Program-made: the position numbers and the translations under genes
Notes under the pieces: generated by a model
Told to the model about the DNA's origin: nothing
What the model saw: only the letters and a program-made list of their open reading frames with translations
Database searches by the model: none
Shown here: one piece after another, positions 1 to 6,906 of the stretch
Position numbering within the stretch: the stretch's first letter is position 1
Layout: each line of letters opens with the position of its first letter
Assembly: GCA_026395475.1 (NCBI GenBank)
Contig: JAPLYQ010000064.1
Span: 1 to 10,591 of the forward strand
From: Candidatus Roizmanbacteria bacterium
Lineage (GTDB): Bacteria > Patescibacteriota > Microgenomatia > UBA1406 > GWC2-37-13
Length of the DNA: 10,591 bases
Direction of reading: 5' to 3'

Positions 1-1
1 A

Positions 2-247
2 GATAACATGCGACCCACATTGTATGCCGCAACAGAGGTAGCTGTTAAAAAAGGTGTGGAATCGGGGAATATTGCATTTATCTACCAACCCCAAAATGTG
101 ATTATGACAATCGTCACTTCCCGAGTAGAACAGGATGGAGATGAAGCCATACTGTATGTCGAAGGCAATAATAATAGGGTTGTTTCAGTTAAGATGCGAT
201 TTCTAGGGACTTATTGGCAAGTGTATGGAATTGAAGTTGTTCGTTAA
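2..247 (+). CDS. 3' end of an unidentified protein gene (partial)
   Basis: The reading frame is already open at the window edge (Asp-Asn before the first Met at position 8), so this is probably the C-terminal part of a longer protein; a genuine start at position 8 cannot be excluded. About 80 residues are visible. They alternate hydrophobic and polar residues as in a beta-rich fold and end in YWQVYGIEVVR, a pattern seen at the end of small periplasmic or extracytoplasmic alpha+beta domains. I do not recognise the family. The TAA stop lies inside a TTAA palindrome (244-247) that also supplies the stop of the convergent gene on the other strand, so the two coding regions touch with no intergenic space. 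No terminator hairpin is seen at this junction. Confidence 0.6.
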   Translation, partial: DNMRPTLYAATEVAVKKGVESGNIAFIYQPQNVIMTIVTSRVEQDGDEAILYVEGNNNRVVSVKMRFLGTYWQVYGIEVVR

Positions 248-826
248 GGAAATTCTACAGTTCTATTCTTCTTCTCTATTGTTGCCTGGCGAGCATGAAA
301 CTTTTTTCTATTCCTCTCTTTTATAATTTTGAGCGCTTCATGCGCAGAACCAACCCCACCTGTTTTTTCAGCATGTTTTTGTGCACCTTGAAAAATAGCT
401 GCAACTTCTTGTCCATGATGTCTTTCAACTTGTTTTCGTATCCCTTCCTTTTGTATTTCCGTCCTAGTTGTTGCAAGTGTAAACCCCGTTTCTTTTGGAA
501 GACTTTCGGCTATTGCACCACGCGCAGCAAATGCACTTTCGGTATCAACCGATGGAGTTGATGCTCCTTTTTTCAGTTGTTAATGCAGGTCCCTCATATG
601 CTCCATCAAATATCGTTCCATGAAGTGGAATGTGTGGGGCATCTGCGATTCCTGAGGGTAAATCTTTTGCACGGCGAAAGGCAAAGTCTCCAGTTTGATC
701 ATTCAATAAAACCCCAACTCGGACTTGTCTTTGTTGAGGAAATTTGACAGTCACTTCTCCCCTATTTACTTTTAAGTTATTTGAAAATTGTCGTCCCTCT
801 AGTTCTGTTAAGGCGATGTGTGCCAT
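244..826 (-). pseudogene. hypothetical protein gene interrupted by a +1 frameshift in an A6 run
   Basis: From ATG 826 the minus strand codes for 86 residues (beginning MAHIALTELEGRQFSNNLKV), then reaches a run of six A (plus-strand T6, 568-573) and stops at 547-545 after seven more codons. The next frame is open for 112 codons from 579 to a TAA at 246-244, without a Met. It encodes a highly charged, helix-like tail containing KQVERHHGQEVAAIFQGAQK and ending NRTVEFP. The proximal frame stops at 545-547 and the distal frame is closed at 580-582, so the shift must lie within about 33 nt around the A6 run. Removing one A joins the halves into a protein of about 193 residues. No family is recognised. 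There is no signal peptide or membrane segment, so it is probably cytosolic. It starts 21 nt after the stop of the upstream gene 1549-848 and is probably co-transcribed with it. A sequencing or assembly error, a real mutation and programmed frameshifting are all possible. Confidence 0.6.
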
Positions 827-834
827 ACACGGCT

Positions 835-840
835 ATTTTA
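835..840 (-). promoter_or_regulatory. possible leaderless -10 element for the gene starting at 826
   Basis: TAAAAT on the minus strand lies 8 nt before ATG 826. No convincing -35 hexamer is found at 16-18 nt, so this could be chance; read-through from the gene 1549-848 would suffice. It is listed because it fits the spacing seen at other starts in the window. Confidence 0.3.
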
Positions 841-847
841 CACCTTT

Positions 848-1549
848 TTAGGGAAGAAAAGACACCCTGTCGATCCACTGAGCAAGATCGACTTTATAGA
901 GATTTTTTGCTCTATCTCCGTGTATACTAAGACGGAGATATCCCCCTTTATTGTCATCGATATAAAATTCCCTCCTATAGGTACTTCCTTCTTTTGTACA
1001 CCCTTCTCCCGCTCCCTTAATGGTTGTATGATCACATTCTAAAAGTGCAGCCGATCGGCCCGCAAATATAAATTCCTTTACCTCTGCTTTCACGACATCT
1101 TTATAAATCGTTGAGGGAGATGTTATGAAACTACTGTAGTGCTCGTTTGCGATTCTTTGTGCAGTTTGATACACCGATTCGCCTTTTTGCCTGTAATAAT
1201 AGTTGTCGATATTATCCATTGATTGTGCCTCTGGATAGCTATAATACCTCATCGATATGCCAGAGTATTCATCAGAATCTACAAGCTGCATAGCATCCCA
1301 ATGCTCCGTTCTCTCTATCTTCCATCCATAGGGAACTCTAACCATATAATTATTGTCCCTATCTCTATATATTAATTCTCCTGGCTTTGTGCTACGAAGA
1401 TTGTGGATTGTTTTACTTAACGTTGATATCTCATTTTCTGCCTTTGTGAGAGATGTATTTAACTGAGTTTTTATAAAAAATATCACTAATATTAGTAAAA
1501 GGAATAAAATAACACTTACAATGATTATTTTTTTGCAATTATGAAACAT
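848..1549 (-). CDS. membrane-anchored hypothetical protein, PsbP/lipoprotein-like fold possible
   Basis: This is a 233-residue protein. Residues 1-7 are short and basic, and residues 8-26 form one strongly hydrophobic helix, giving an uncleaved signal-anchor with the rest outside the cytoplasm. Residues 28-51 are polar and helix-prone, like a short coiled-coil stalk. From about residue 58 there is a globular domain starting with YMVRVPYGWKIE, which resembles the opening strands of PsbP-like/DUF1795-type domains (a substrate-free 'VPxGW' strand); this is a weak resemblance. Two extracytoplasmic cysteines (C172, C184) could form a disulfide, and several Tyr-rich segments occur (YYSYP, NYYYR). 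There is no lipobox. It is the first gene of a two-gene minus-strand unit with the frameshifted gene at 826-244. ATG 1549 is preceded by a promoter at leaderless distance. The function is unknown. Confidence 0.75.
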   Translation of the reverse strand: MFHNCKKIIIVSVILFLLLILVIFFIKTQLNTSLTKAENEISTLSKTIHNLRSTKPGELIYRDRDNNYMVRVPYGWKIERTEHWDAMQLVDSDEYSGISMRYYSYPEAQSMDNIDNYYYRQKGESVYQTAQRIANEHYSSFITSPSTIYKDVVKAEVKEFIFAGRSAALLECDHTTIKGAGEGCTKEGSTYRREFYIDDNKGGYLRLSIHGDRAKNLYKVDLAQWIDRVSFLP

Positions 1550-1555
1550 GGTATG

Positions 1556-1584
1556 AGTATATCAGCTTATGAGTGATGAGTCTA
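1556..1584 (-). promoter_or_regulatory. promoter for the gene 1549-848, leaderless
   Basis: On the minus strand TAGACT (1584-1579; 4 of 6 matches to TTGACA) and TATACT (1561-1556; 5 of 6 to TATAAT) are separated by exactly 17 nt, and ATG 1549 follows the -10 after only 6 nt. Transcription should therefore begin at or next to the A of the start codon. Confidence 0.55.
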
Positions 1585-1654
1585 TTTTGATTGTATAATA
1601 ATGAGCCTTTATTAAAAATTAAGAAGCTAAACTAGCAATTTTTACTCAAGTCGG

Positions 1655-1660
1655 TATAAT
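1655..1660 (+). promoter_or_regulatory. -10 element for the nucleotide-sugar operon, leaderless
   Basis: A perfect TATAAT lies 8 nt before ATG 1669. The -35 is weak (CTAGCA at 1632-1637, 3 of 6, 17-nt spacer). A second perfect TATAAT at 1594-1599 could give a transcript with a leader of about 60 nt. The 119-bp gap 1550-1668 therefore carries back-to-back promoters for the minus-strand pair and the operon. Confidence 0.5.
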
Positions 1661-1668
1661 ATACCTAT

Positions 1669-2676
1669 ATGAAGCTATTCGTCACAGGAGGCGCAGGATT
1701 TATTGGCTCTAATTTTATTCTGTATTGGATGAAAAAGTATCCAGAGGATAAAATAATCAACTTTGACAAGCTTACCTACGCTGGGAACTTGGAGAATTTA
1801 AAAGAAGTCGAAAAAAACCCAAACTACGAATTTATCCAGGGTGACATTTGCAACAAACGACTCGTAGAAGACGTGACTCGAAATATTGACATTATTGTTC
1901 ACTTTGCGGCTGAAAGTCATGTTGACCGCTCCATTCTTGATGCCTCCCCTTTTATTCAAACCAATATTGTCGGGACACACGTTCTTCTTGAGGCAGCAGT
2001 AAAAAATAAAGTTCCTCGCTTTCACCATGTTTCAACCGATGAGGTTTTTGGAGCTCTTCCACTAAATTCCACTGAGAAGTTTATGGATACCACTCCATAC
2101 AATCCTCATAGTCCTTATTCTGCTTCCAAAGCAGCTTCCGACCATCTTGTCCGCGCATATGGCGATACCTACGGATTGCAATATACCCTTTCCAACTGTT
2201 CCAACAACTTTGGACCATACCACTTCCCAGAAAAATTGATTCCACTTGCGATCACCAATATTATTGAAGGAAAAAAAGTCCCCGTTTATGGAGATGGTCT
2301 TTATGTTCGCGATTGGCTGTATGTACTTGACCACTGTGAAGCAATTGATGCAATCATCAAAAAAGGAACTATTGGTAAAACATATTTAGTGGGAGGATTG
2401 ACTGACGATATTTCAAATATCGATGTAATAAAAAAAATTATCACAATCATGGAAGTTGACGAATCCGTAATCACTTTTGTCAAAGACAGACCAGGTCATG
2501 ACAGACGATACGCAATTGATTGGTCTACTATCAATAAAGAACTGGGTTGGAGTCCAAAACATACATTCGAAACAGCACTCGCTGAAACTGTAGAATGGTT
2601 CAAGAAAAATGAAGAATGGTGGAAACGGATAAAAAGTGGTGTTTATAAAGATTATTACAATACACAGTACAAATAA
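1669..2676 (+). CDS. rfbB: dTDP-glucose 4,6-dehydratase
   Basis: Converts dTDP-glucose to dTDP-4-keto-6-deoxyglucose with a tightly bound NAD+, the committed step to dTDP-deoxysugars such as rhamnose; a cytoplasmic extended short-chain dehydrogenase. The 335 residues match the usual family length. The Rossmann motif GGAGFIG is at 7-13. The family-specific catalytic triplet Thr-Asp-Glu is in STDEVFG (T123, D124, E125), where Asp and Glu perform the dehydration. The SDR pair is Y150/K154 in YSASK. The substrate-binding segments SNNFGPYHFPEKLIP (about 178-192) and RDWLYVLDH (about 214-222) are typical. ATG 1669 places the Rossmann motif at the normal position. It is the first gene of a five-gene operon and overlaps the next gene by one base (TAATG). 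No thymidylyltransferase (rmlA) or epimerase (rmlC) is in the window. The identification is very secure; rmlB is the synonym. Confidence 0.95.
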   Translation: MKLFVTGGAGFIGSNFILYWMKKYPEDKIINFDKLTYAGNLENLKEVEKNPNYEFIQGDICNKRLVEDVTRNIDIIVHFAAESHVDRSILDASPFIQTNIVGTHVLLEAAVKNKVPRFHHVSTDEVFGALPLNSTEKFMDTTPYNPHSPYSASKAASDHLVRAYGDTYGLQYTLSNCSNNFGPYHFPEKLIPLAITNIIEGKKVPVYGDGLYVRDWLYVLDHCEAIDAIIKKGTIGKTYLVGGLTDDISNIDVIKKIITIMEVDESVITFVKDRPGHDRRYAIDWSTINKELGWSPKHTFETALAETVEWFKKNEEWWKRIKSGVYKDYYNTQYK

Positions 2677-3515
2677 TGAAAAAGATAGCAGTTACAGGTG
2701 CTAGTGGGTTGGTGGGAACTCGTATAATTGAGCTCCTTTCCGATAAGTTTGAGTTTATCCCGCTTAAACAGGAAAATATGGATATCACAGATAAAGATTC
2801 CGTCAATTCCTATTTAAAATCCATTTCTTTTGACCTACTTCTCCACTTAGCGGCATACACAAATGTAGTTGGAGCCGAAACAGAAAAAGAAAAAGCATTT
2901 TTGATAAATGAAACCGGAACAAAAAATTTGTTGGATGTCGTCCAGTCTGTAAAAAAAGAGTTTCTCTATATTTCAACAGACTTTGTATTTGATGGAACAA
3001 CACCACCCTATGTAGAAACAAGTACTCCAAATCCTATTTCGGTCTATGGAGCATCTAAATATGCGGGAGAAAAAGTCGTAGGAAACAATGGAATGATAGT
3101 TCGCATTTCCTATCCATACCGTAGTGTATATGAAATAAAAAAAGATATCTTTCGCACACTCAAAGGACTCCTTGAAAATGGCAAAACACTTTCTATGGTT
3201 GATGACTCATTAATGGTCCCCACCTTTATCGATGATATTGCGTATGGTCTAGGATATTTGATGAATAATTATTCAAATGAACTGTTTCATCTGGTAGGAG
3301 CCGATGCCATGTCTCCTTATACTCTTGCAATGTCTATCGCAAAAGCTTTTGGATTAAATGAATCTCTGGTTGGAAAAACGACCTATGATGTTTATTTTGC
3401 AAACAAAGCAAAAGGCCCTAGGTATAGCGATATTCGAAGCAATAAAAATACGTTTTATAAAATGCACACGTTTGAAGAAGGATTATCACTTATTAAAAAT
3501 CAACTTTCACTATGA
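2676..3515 (+). CDS. RmlD-like dTDP-4-keto-6-deoxysugar reductase (SDR family)
   Basis: A 279-residue extended SDR of the RmlD_sub_bind type. The cofactor motif GASGLVG is at 8-14, LAAYTNV at about 58-64, STDFVFDG at 100-107, and the catalytic pair Y124/K128 is in YGASK. LMVPTFIDDIA corresponds to the conserved Pro-Thr segment of RmlD proteins. RmlD reduces dTDP-4-keto-rhamnose to dTDP-rhamnose. Directly after the 4,6-dehydratase, the natural substrate here is a dTDP-4-keto-6-deoxyhexose. With no rmlC nearby, it might act without epimerisation (giving a fucose-type product) or use an epimerase encoded elsewhere; this is inference. It is coupled to both neighbours (TAATG at the start, ATGA at the end) with no Shine-Dalgarno sequence. 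The family is secure and the exact product uncertain. Confidence 0.8.
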   Translation: MKKIAVTGASGLVGTRIIELLSDKFEFIPLKQENMDITDKDSVNSYLKSISFDLLLHLAAYTNVVGAETEKEKAFLINETGTKNLLDVVQSVKKEFLYISTDFVFDGTTPPYVETSTPNPISVYGASKYAGEKVVGNNGMIVRISYPYRSVYEIKKDIFRTLKGLLENGKTLSMVDDSLMVPTFIDDIAYGLGYLMNNYSNELFHLVGADAMSPYTLAMSIAKAFGLNESLVGKTTYDVYFANKAKGPRYSDIRSNKNTFYKMHTFEEGLSLIKNQLSL

Positions 3516-4813
3516 CAATCACAATAGTCGGTCACGGATATGTCGGACTTGTTTCAGCATGTGTTTTTGCAGATTTTGGTAACACAGTTTATGTCGTTGG
3601 ACATACACCAGAAAAATTGGAACGACTGAAAAATGGTGATCCTATTATTTACGAACCAGGTTTGAAAGAAGTATTGGAAAAAAATAATAAAGCCGGACGA
3701 CTTATTTTTACAACTGATTACGTTGAATCTGTGTCACAAAGTGAAATCGTATTTATCACCGTTGGTACTCCTCCAAAAGAAAATGGAGAGGCAGATCTTT
3801 CGGTTGTACTGAAAGTTGCTGAAGAAATTGCGAAAAATCTTGGAGATACATTCACAGTGGTGTCTTGTAAAAGTACCGTGCCAGTTGGAACAAATAAAAA
3901 GATTGAGGAAATAATAAATAAATGTAAAAAAGGTAGCGCACAATTTGCAGTCGCTTCATGTCCAGAATTTTTGCGTGAAGGAAGCGCACTCCATGATACA
4001 TTTCATGCTGATCGAGTTGTTATTGGATCTGAGTCACAAAAAGCAATCGACCTCCTTCTCAAAGTTCACACCCCAATTACAGGAAAAAAAATAGTGACAG
4101 ATCTTGCGTCTGCAGAGTTAATAAAGTACACATCAAACTCTGTACTTGCCATGAAAATTTCGTTTGCAAATCTTATTTCATTTTATTGTGAAAAGACAGG
4201 GGCAAATGTTGAATTGGTGCTTGATGCAGTGGGGTTAGATCAGCGTATTGGAAGAATCTTTATGGACCCAGGTGTTGGATACGGTGGATCTTGTTTTCCA
4301 AAAGATGTAAAGGCCCTTATTTCTACTGGCAAACTTTTTGGAATTGACACTCAACTTCTTGAGGCAGTAGATACTATTAACGAAGATGCACGTATTAATT
4401 TGCTCAATAAAATAATTGCACAGGTTAAGGGCAAGAAAATTGCTATATGGGGATTAAGCTTTAAGCCAAATACTGATGATATTCGATTTGCACCATCAGT
4501 AGATATTATTCGAGCACTTCTTGAAAAGGGATATGAACTTTCTGTATATGACCAAGAAGGAATGAATAATATCAAAAAAATATTTGGTGATAAATTGCAT
4601 TATGTTACCAACGCATATGACGCACTTCAAGAAGTAGATGCACTTGTCATCTTGACTGATTGGAATGAATTTAAGAATGTTGATCTGAATAAAGTAAAAA
4701 AACTCATGAAACAACCACTGATTTTTGATGGAAGAAATATTTACGATTTACAAACAATGAAGGAACTGGGATTTAATTATATTTCAACAGGAAGAGCAAC
4801 CATTTCACTATAA
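3512..4813 (+). CDS. ugd: UDP-glucose 6-dehydrogenase
   Basis: Oxidises UDP-glucose twice to UDP-glucuronate using a dinucleotide cofactor; cytoplasmic. The 433 residues match the usual length. The N-terminal Rossmann domain has GHGYVGL at 7-13, VGTPP at 84-88, STVPVGT at 121-127 and PEFLREG at 151-157. The central domain carries the expected catalytic residues: K205 and N209 in ELIKYTSNS, the nucleophile C261 and D265 in GYGGSCFPKD. The C-terminal UDP-binding domain has WGLSFKPNTDDIR at 313-325. The start overlaps the preceding reductase by ATGA. Its product is the substrate of the next gene. One oddity is that the acidic residue normally ending the second beta strand, which binds the NAD adenosine ribose, is replaced: the segment reads VVGHTPEKL (G30-H31), which may change NAD/NADP preference. 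tuaD is a synonym. Confidence 0.94.
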   Translation: MTITIVGHGYVGLVSACVFADFGNTVYVVGHTPEKLERLKNGDPIIYEPGLKEVLEKNNKAGRLIFTTDYVESVSQSEIVFITVGTPPKENGEADLSVVLKVAEEIAKNLGDTFTVVSCKSTVPVGTNKKIEEIINKCKKGSAQFAVASCPEFLREGSALHDTFHADRVVIGSESQKAIDLLLKVHTPITGKKIVTDLASAELIKYTSNSVLAMKISFANLISFYCEKTGANVELVLDAVGLDQRIGRIFMDPGVGYGGSCFPKDVKALISTGKLFGIDTQLLEAVDTINEDARINLLNKIIAQVKGKKIAIWGLSFKPNTDDIRFAPSVDIIRALLEKGYELSVYDQEGMNNIKKIFGDKLHYVTNAYDALQEVDALVILTDWNEFKNVDLNKVKKLMKQPLIFDGRNIYDLQTMKELGFNYISTGRATISL

Positions 4814-4814
4814 T
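4809..4814 (+). promoter_or_regulatory. possible internal leaderless -10 for the UDP-glucuronate decarboxylase gene
   Basis: A perfect TATAAT spans the stop codon of ugd and lies 6 nt before ATG 4821, the same spacing as at transcription-unit starts elsewhere in the window. No good -35 is visible, so it may be coincidental with the Leu-stop codons (CTA TAA). It would give a secondary transcript of the last two operon genes. Confidence 0.35.
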
Positions 4815-4820
4815 ACGACT

Positions 4821-5762
4821 ATGCATATACTTATCACTGGATCCGCTGGCTTTATCACTTCTCATCTTGTTGAATATATTTTGTCTCAAGGTCATACAGT
4901 AACCGGGATTGATAATTACATCACCGGAAGTGAAAAAAATATAAAAGATGCTTTAAAAAATCCTTCATTCCGTTTTATCGAACATGATATTTTAACCTTT
5001 GATTATTCAACTATTGCTGAACCAGTAGATATTGTGTTCCATATGGCATCCCCTGCTTCCCCAATCCAATATAAGAAGCATCCCATTGAAACATTACAAG
5101 CAAACTCAGTTGGAACAAAACAAGCACTTGATTTTGCAACGGAAAAAAATGCAGTACTAGTCTATGCGTCAACCTCTGAAGTATATGGTGACCCACTAGT
5201 ACACCCACAGGTGGAATGGTACTGGGGCAATGTCAATCCAAATGGAGTACGCTCTTGTTATGATGAAGCAAAACGATTTGGAGAAGCAATGTGCATGACA
5301 TATGTAAGAACAAAAAAAACGAAAGTTCGCATTGCACGAATTTTCAATACCTATGGTCCACGAATGGATATTAATGATGGACGAGTAGTATCAAATTTTA
5401 TTGTACAAGCTCTTAAAAAAGAACCTATTACTATTTATGGGACGGGAGAACAGACACGATCTTTCTGTTATGTGTCAGATTTAGTTCTAGGTCTGTGGGC
5501 ACTCGCAACAAAAGAACTTAATGCTGGAGAAGTCATAAATCTTGGAAACCCAAATGAAATGACTATTAAGGAAATTGCAAATAAAGTGCGTGCCGCAACA
5601 GAATCAACAAGTGATCTTATTCAAAAGGCAATCGACCTTGATGATCCACTCAAACGAAAACCAGACATTTCAAAAGCCAAAGAGCTTCTCGGATGGGAAC
5701 CAACAGTTGTCATCGAAGAAGGGCTGCGAAAAACAATTGATTATTTTAAAACTATACTATGA
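4821..5762 (+). CDS. uxs: UDP-glucuronate decarboxylase (UDP-xylose synthase)
   Basis: Converts UDP-glucuronate to UDP-xylose through a 4-keto intermediate with bound NAD+; an extended SDR of 313 residues, the length of soluble bacterial UXS. The diagnostic block runs from ASTSEVYGDP (116-125) through the VEWYWGNVNP segment to GVRSCYDEAKRFGE. It contains T118, E120, the carboxylate-binding R144, and Y147/K151. The segment from R181 (RMDINDGRVVSNF) and RSFCYVSD (213-220) are also typical. The second beta strand ends GIDNY, with D31 for NAD. The nucleotide loop reads GSAGFITS, so the third glycine of GxxGxxG is Thr13. It follows ugd by 7 bp and uses its product; it ends in an ATGA overlap with the glycosyltransferase gene. 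The function is well supported. Confidence 0.92.
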   Translation: MHILITGSAGFITSHLVEYILSQGHTVTGIDNYITGSEKNIKDALKNPSFRFIEHDILTFDYSTIAEPVDIVFHMASPASPIQYKKHPIETLQANSVGTKQALDFATEKNAVLVYASTSEVYGDPLVHPQVEWYWGNVNPNGVRSCYDEAKRFGEAMCMTYVRTKKTKVRIARIFNTYGPRMDINDGRVVSNFIVQALKKEPITIYGTGEQTRSFCYVSDLVLGLWALATKELNAGEVINLGNPNEMTIKEIANKVRAATESTSDLIQKAIDLDDPLKRKPDISKAKELLGWEPTVVIEEGLRKTIDYFKTIL

Positions 5763-6892
5763 AAAAAGCCATTATTGTAATCCCCACATACAATGAACGT
5801 GGTAATATTAAGCCGCTTATTGACTCAATTATCACAACCACATCAAACATTCCAAATTGGGAAATAGGAATTTTAGTTGTAGATAGTTCATCTCCAGATG
5901 GAACTCTTATTGAGGTAAAAGAACTGCAAAGTAAATATCCAAATGTCCACATTATTGAAACAAAAAAAGAAGGATTAGGAAAAGCGTATATCTCTGGATT
6001 CACCTATGCCATTGAGCATCTGAATCCTTATGTCTTGTTTGAAATGGATGCAGATCTTTCTCATAACCCAAAATATATTCCTAGTTTTTTACAAAAAATA
6101 GAAAAGGGTGCAGACTTTGTTATTGGATCTCGCTATATTAAGGGCGGGTCTATTCCTTCTAACTGGGGTTTTCATAGAAAACTATTTTCAGTTTGCGCAA
6201 ATCTTTTTGTGAGATTGGGATTCATGCGACTCTCTACATCTGACTGGACAGGAGGATTTCGAGCTATTAAAGTATGGGTAGTAAAATCTGCTCTTACGCA
6301 TGTAAGCTCTTATTCCGGATATGTATTCCAAGTTGCACTTCTTGATTTTGCGACCAACAAAAAGGCTGCTATTTCGGAAGTACCTATTCAATTTATTGAT
6401 AGAACTGCAGGAGAATCAAAAATAAATTCTATTCAATATATTATCCAAACATTTTTATATGTTCTTACCCATTCTTCATTTATAAAATTTGTTATTACCG
6501 GGTTTATTGGATTTGGAATTGATTTTACTTTTGCTTACCTCTTTATCTCCTTTTTCCACATTGTAAAAACAACTGCGAATATGTTAAGTGCAGAAGTTGC
6601 CATTATTTCTAATTTTTTCATCAATAATTTTTGGAGTTTTCGACATAAAAAAATTGAAGGTGGTGTATTTGGATATGTAAAAAAATTTATATTGTTTAAT
6701 GTAGTTTCTTCCGGATCTATTGTTATTCAAGGAGGGGGACTCGCACTTCTTCTCCATTTCTTTGGAGATAGACTCATTTCATTAGGTTTTATTTCCATTC
6801 CTTCCTGGATAATCTACAAGATCTTGATTATTGCATGCGTGATCATTCCCTATTCGTATATCTTGTATAACAAAGTTATCTGGAAGAAGTAA
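5759..6892 (+). CDS. polyprenol-phosphate glycosyltransferase (DPM1-like GT2) fused to a GtrA membrane domain
   Basis: Residues 1-235 are a GT2 domain of the dolichyl/polyprenyl-phosphate mannose synthase type: IPTYNERGNI (8-17), VVDSSSPDGT (40-49), the metal-binding D97-A-D99 in FEMDADLSHNP, GSRYIKGG (123-130) and WTGGFRAI (163-170). Residues from about 240 form a GtrA-like domain with about four membrane helices (near 243-265, 273-292, 308-335 and 345-370) and the family-typical NNFWSFR (289-295). Such fusions load a sugar onto undecaprenyl phosphate at the inner membrane face and help present it outside. The sugar could be mannose, glucose or a product of this operon; sequence alone does not decide. 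The usual VVDDNSPDGT has become VVDSSSPDGT, losing one Asp. It is the last gene of the operon, overlapping uxs by ATGA and converging on the PEGA gene. Confidence 0.88.
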   Translation: MKKAIIVIPTYNERGNIKPLIDSIITTTSNIPNWEIGILVVDSSSPDGTLIEVKELQSKYPNVHIIETKKEGLGKAYISGFTYAIEHLNPYVLFEMDADLSHNPKYIPSFLQKIEKGADFVIGSRYIKGGSIPSNWGFHRKLFSVCANLFVRLGFMRLSTSDWTGGFRAIKVWVVKSALTHVSSYSGYVFQVALLDFATNKKAAISEVPIQFIDRTAGESKINSIQYIIQTFLYVLTHSSFIKFVITGFIGFGIDFTFAYLFISFFHIVKTTANMLSAEVAIISNFFINNFWSFRHKKIEGGVFGYVKKFILFNVVSSGSIVIQGGGLALLLHFFGDRLISLGFISIPSWIIYKILIIACVIIPYSYILYNKVIWKK

Positions 6893-6906
6893 GACTTACT
6901 TTTTTT
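6882..6906 (+). terminator. AT-rich hairpin with T-run at the operon end
   Basis: AAGTAAG (6887-6893) and CTTACTT (6895-6901) form a perfect inverted repeat, realised as a 6-bp stem (6887-6892/6896-6901) with loop GAC and followed by further T to 6906. It contains the stop codons of both converging genes. The stem is AT-rich, so termination is probably partial; it reads best as a plus-strand terminator. Confidence 0.45.

Noticed and set aside
295..561. An 88-codon plus-strand ORF rich in Phe and Cys
   Set aside because: It is codon-aligned antisense to the distal half of the frameshifted minus-strand gene, whose composition is far more protein-like; the Phe/Cys richness is the mirror of Lys/Glu/Ala codons.
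4811..4820. TAATACGACT, identical to the first ten bases of the T7 RNA polymerase promoter
   Set aside because: The match ends there (ATGCATAT follows instead of CACTATAG), it overlaps the ugd stop codon, and no phage genes are present. A chance match.
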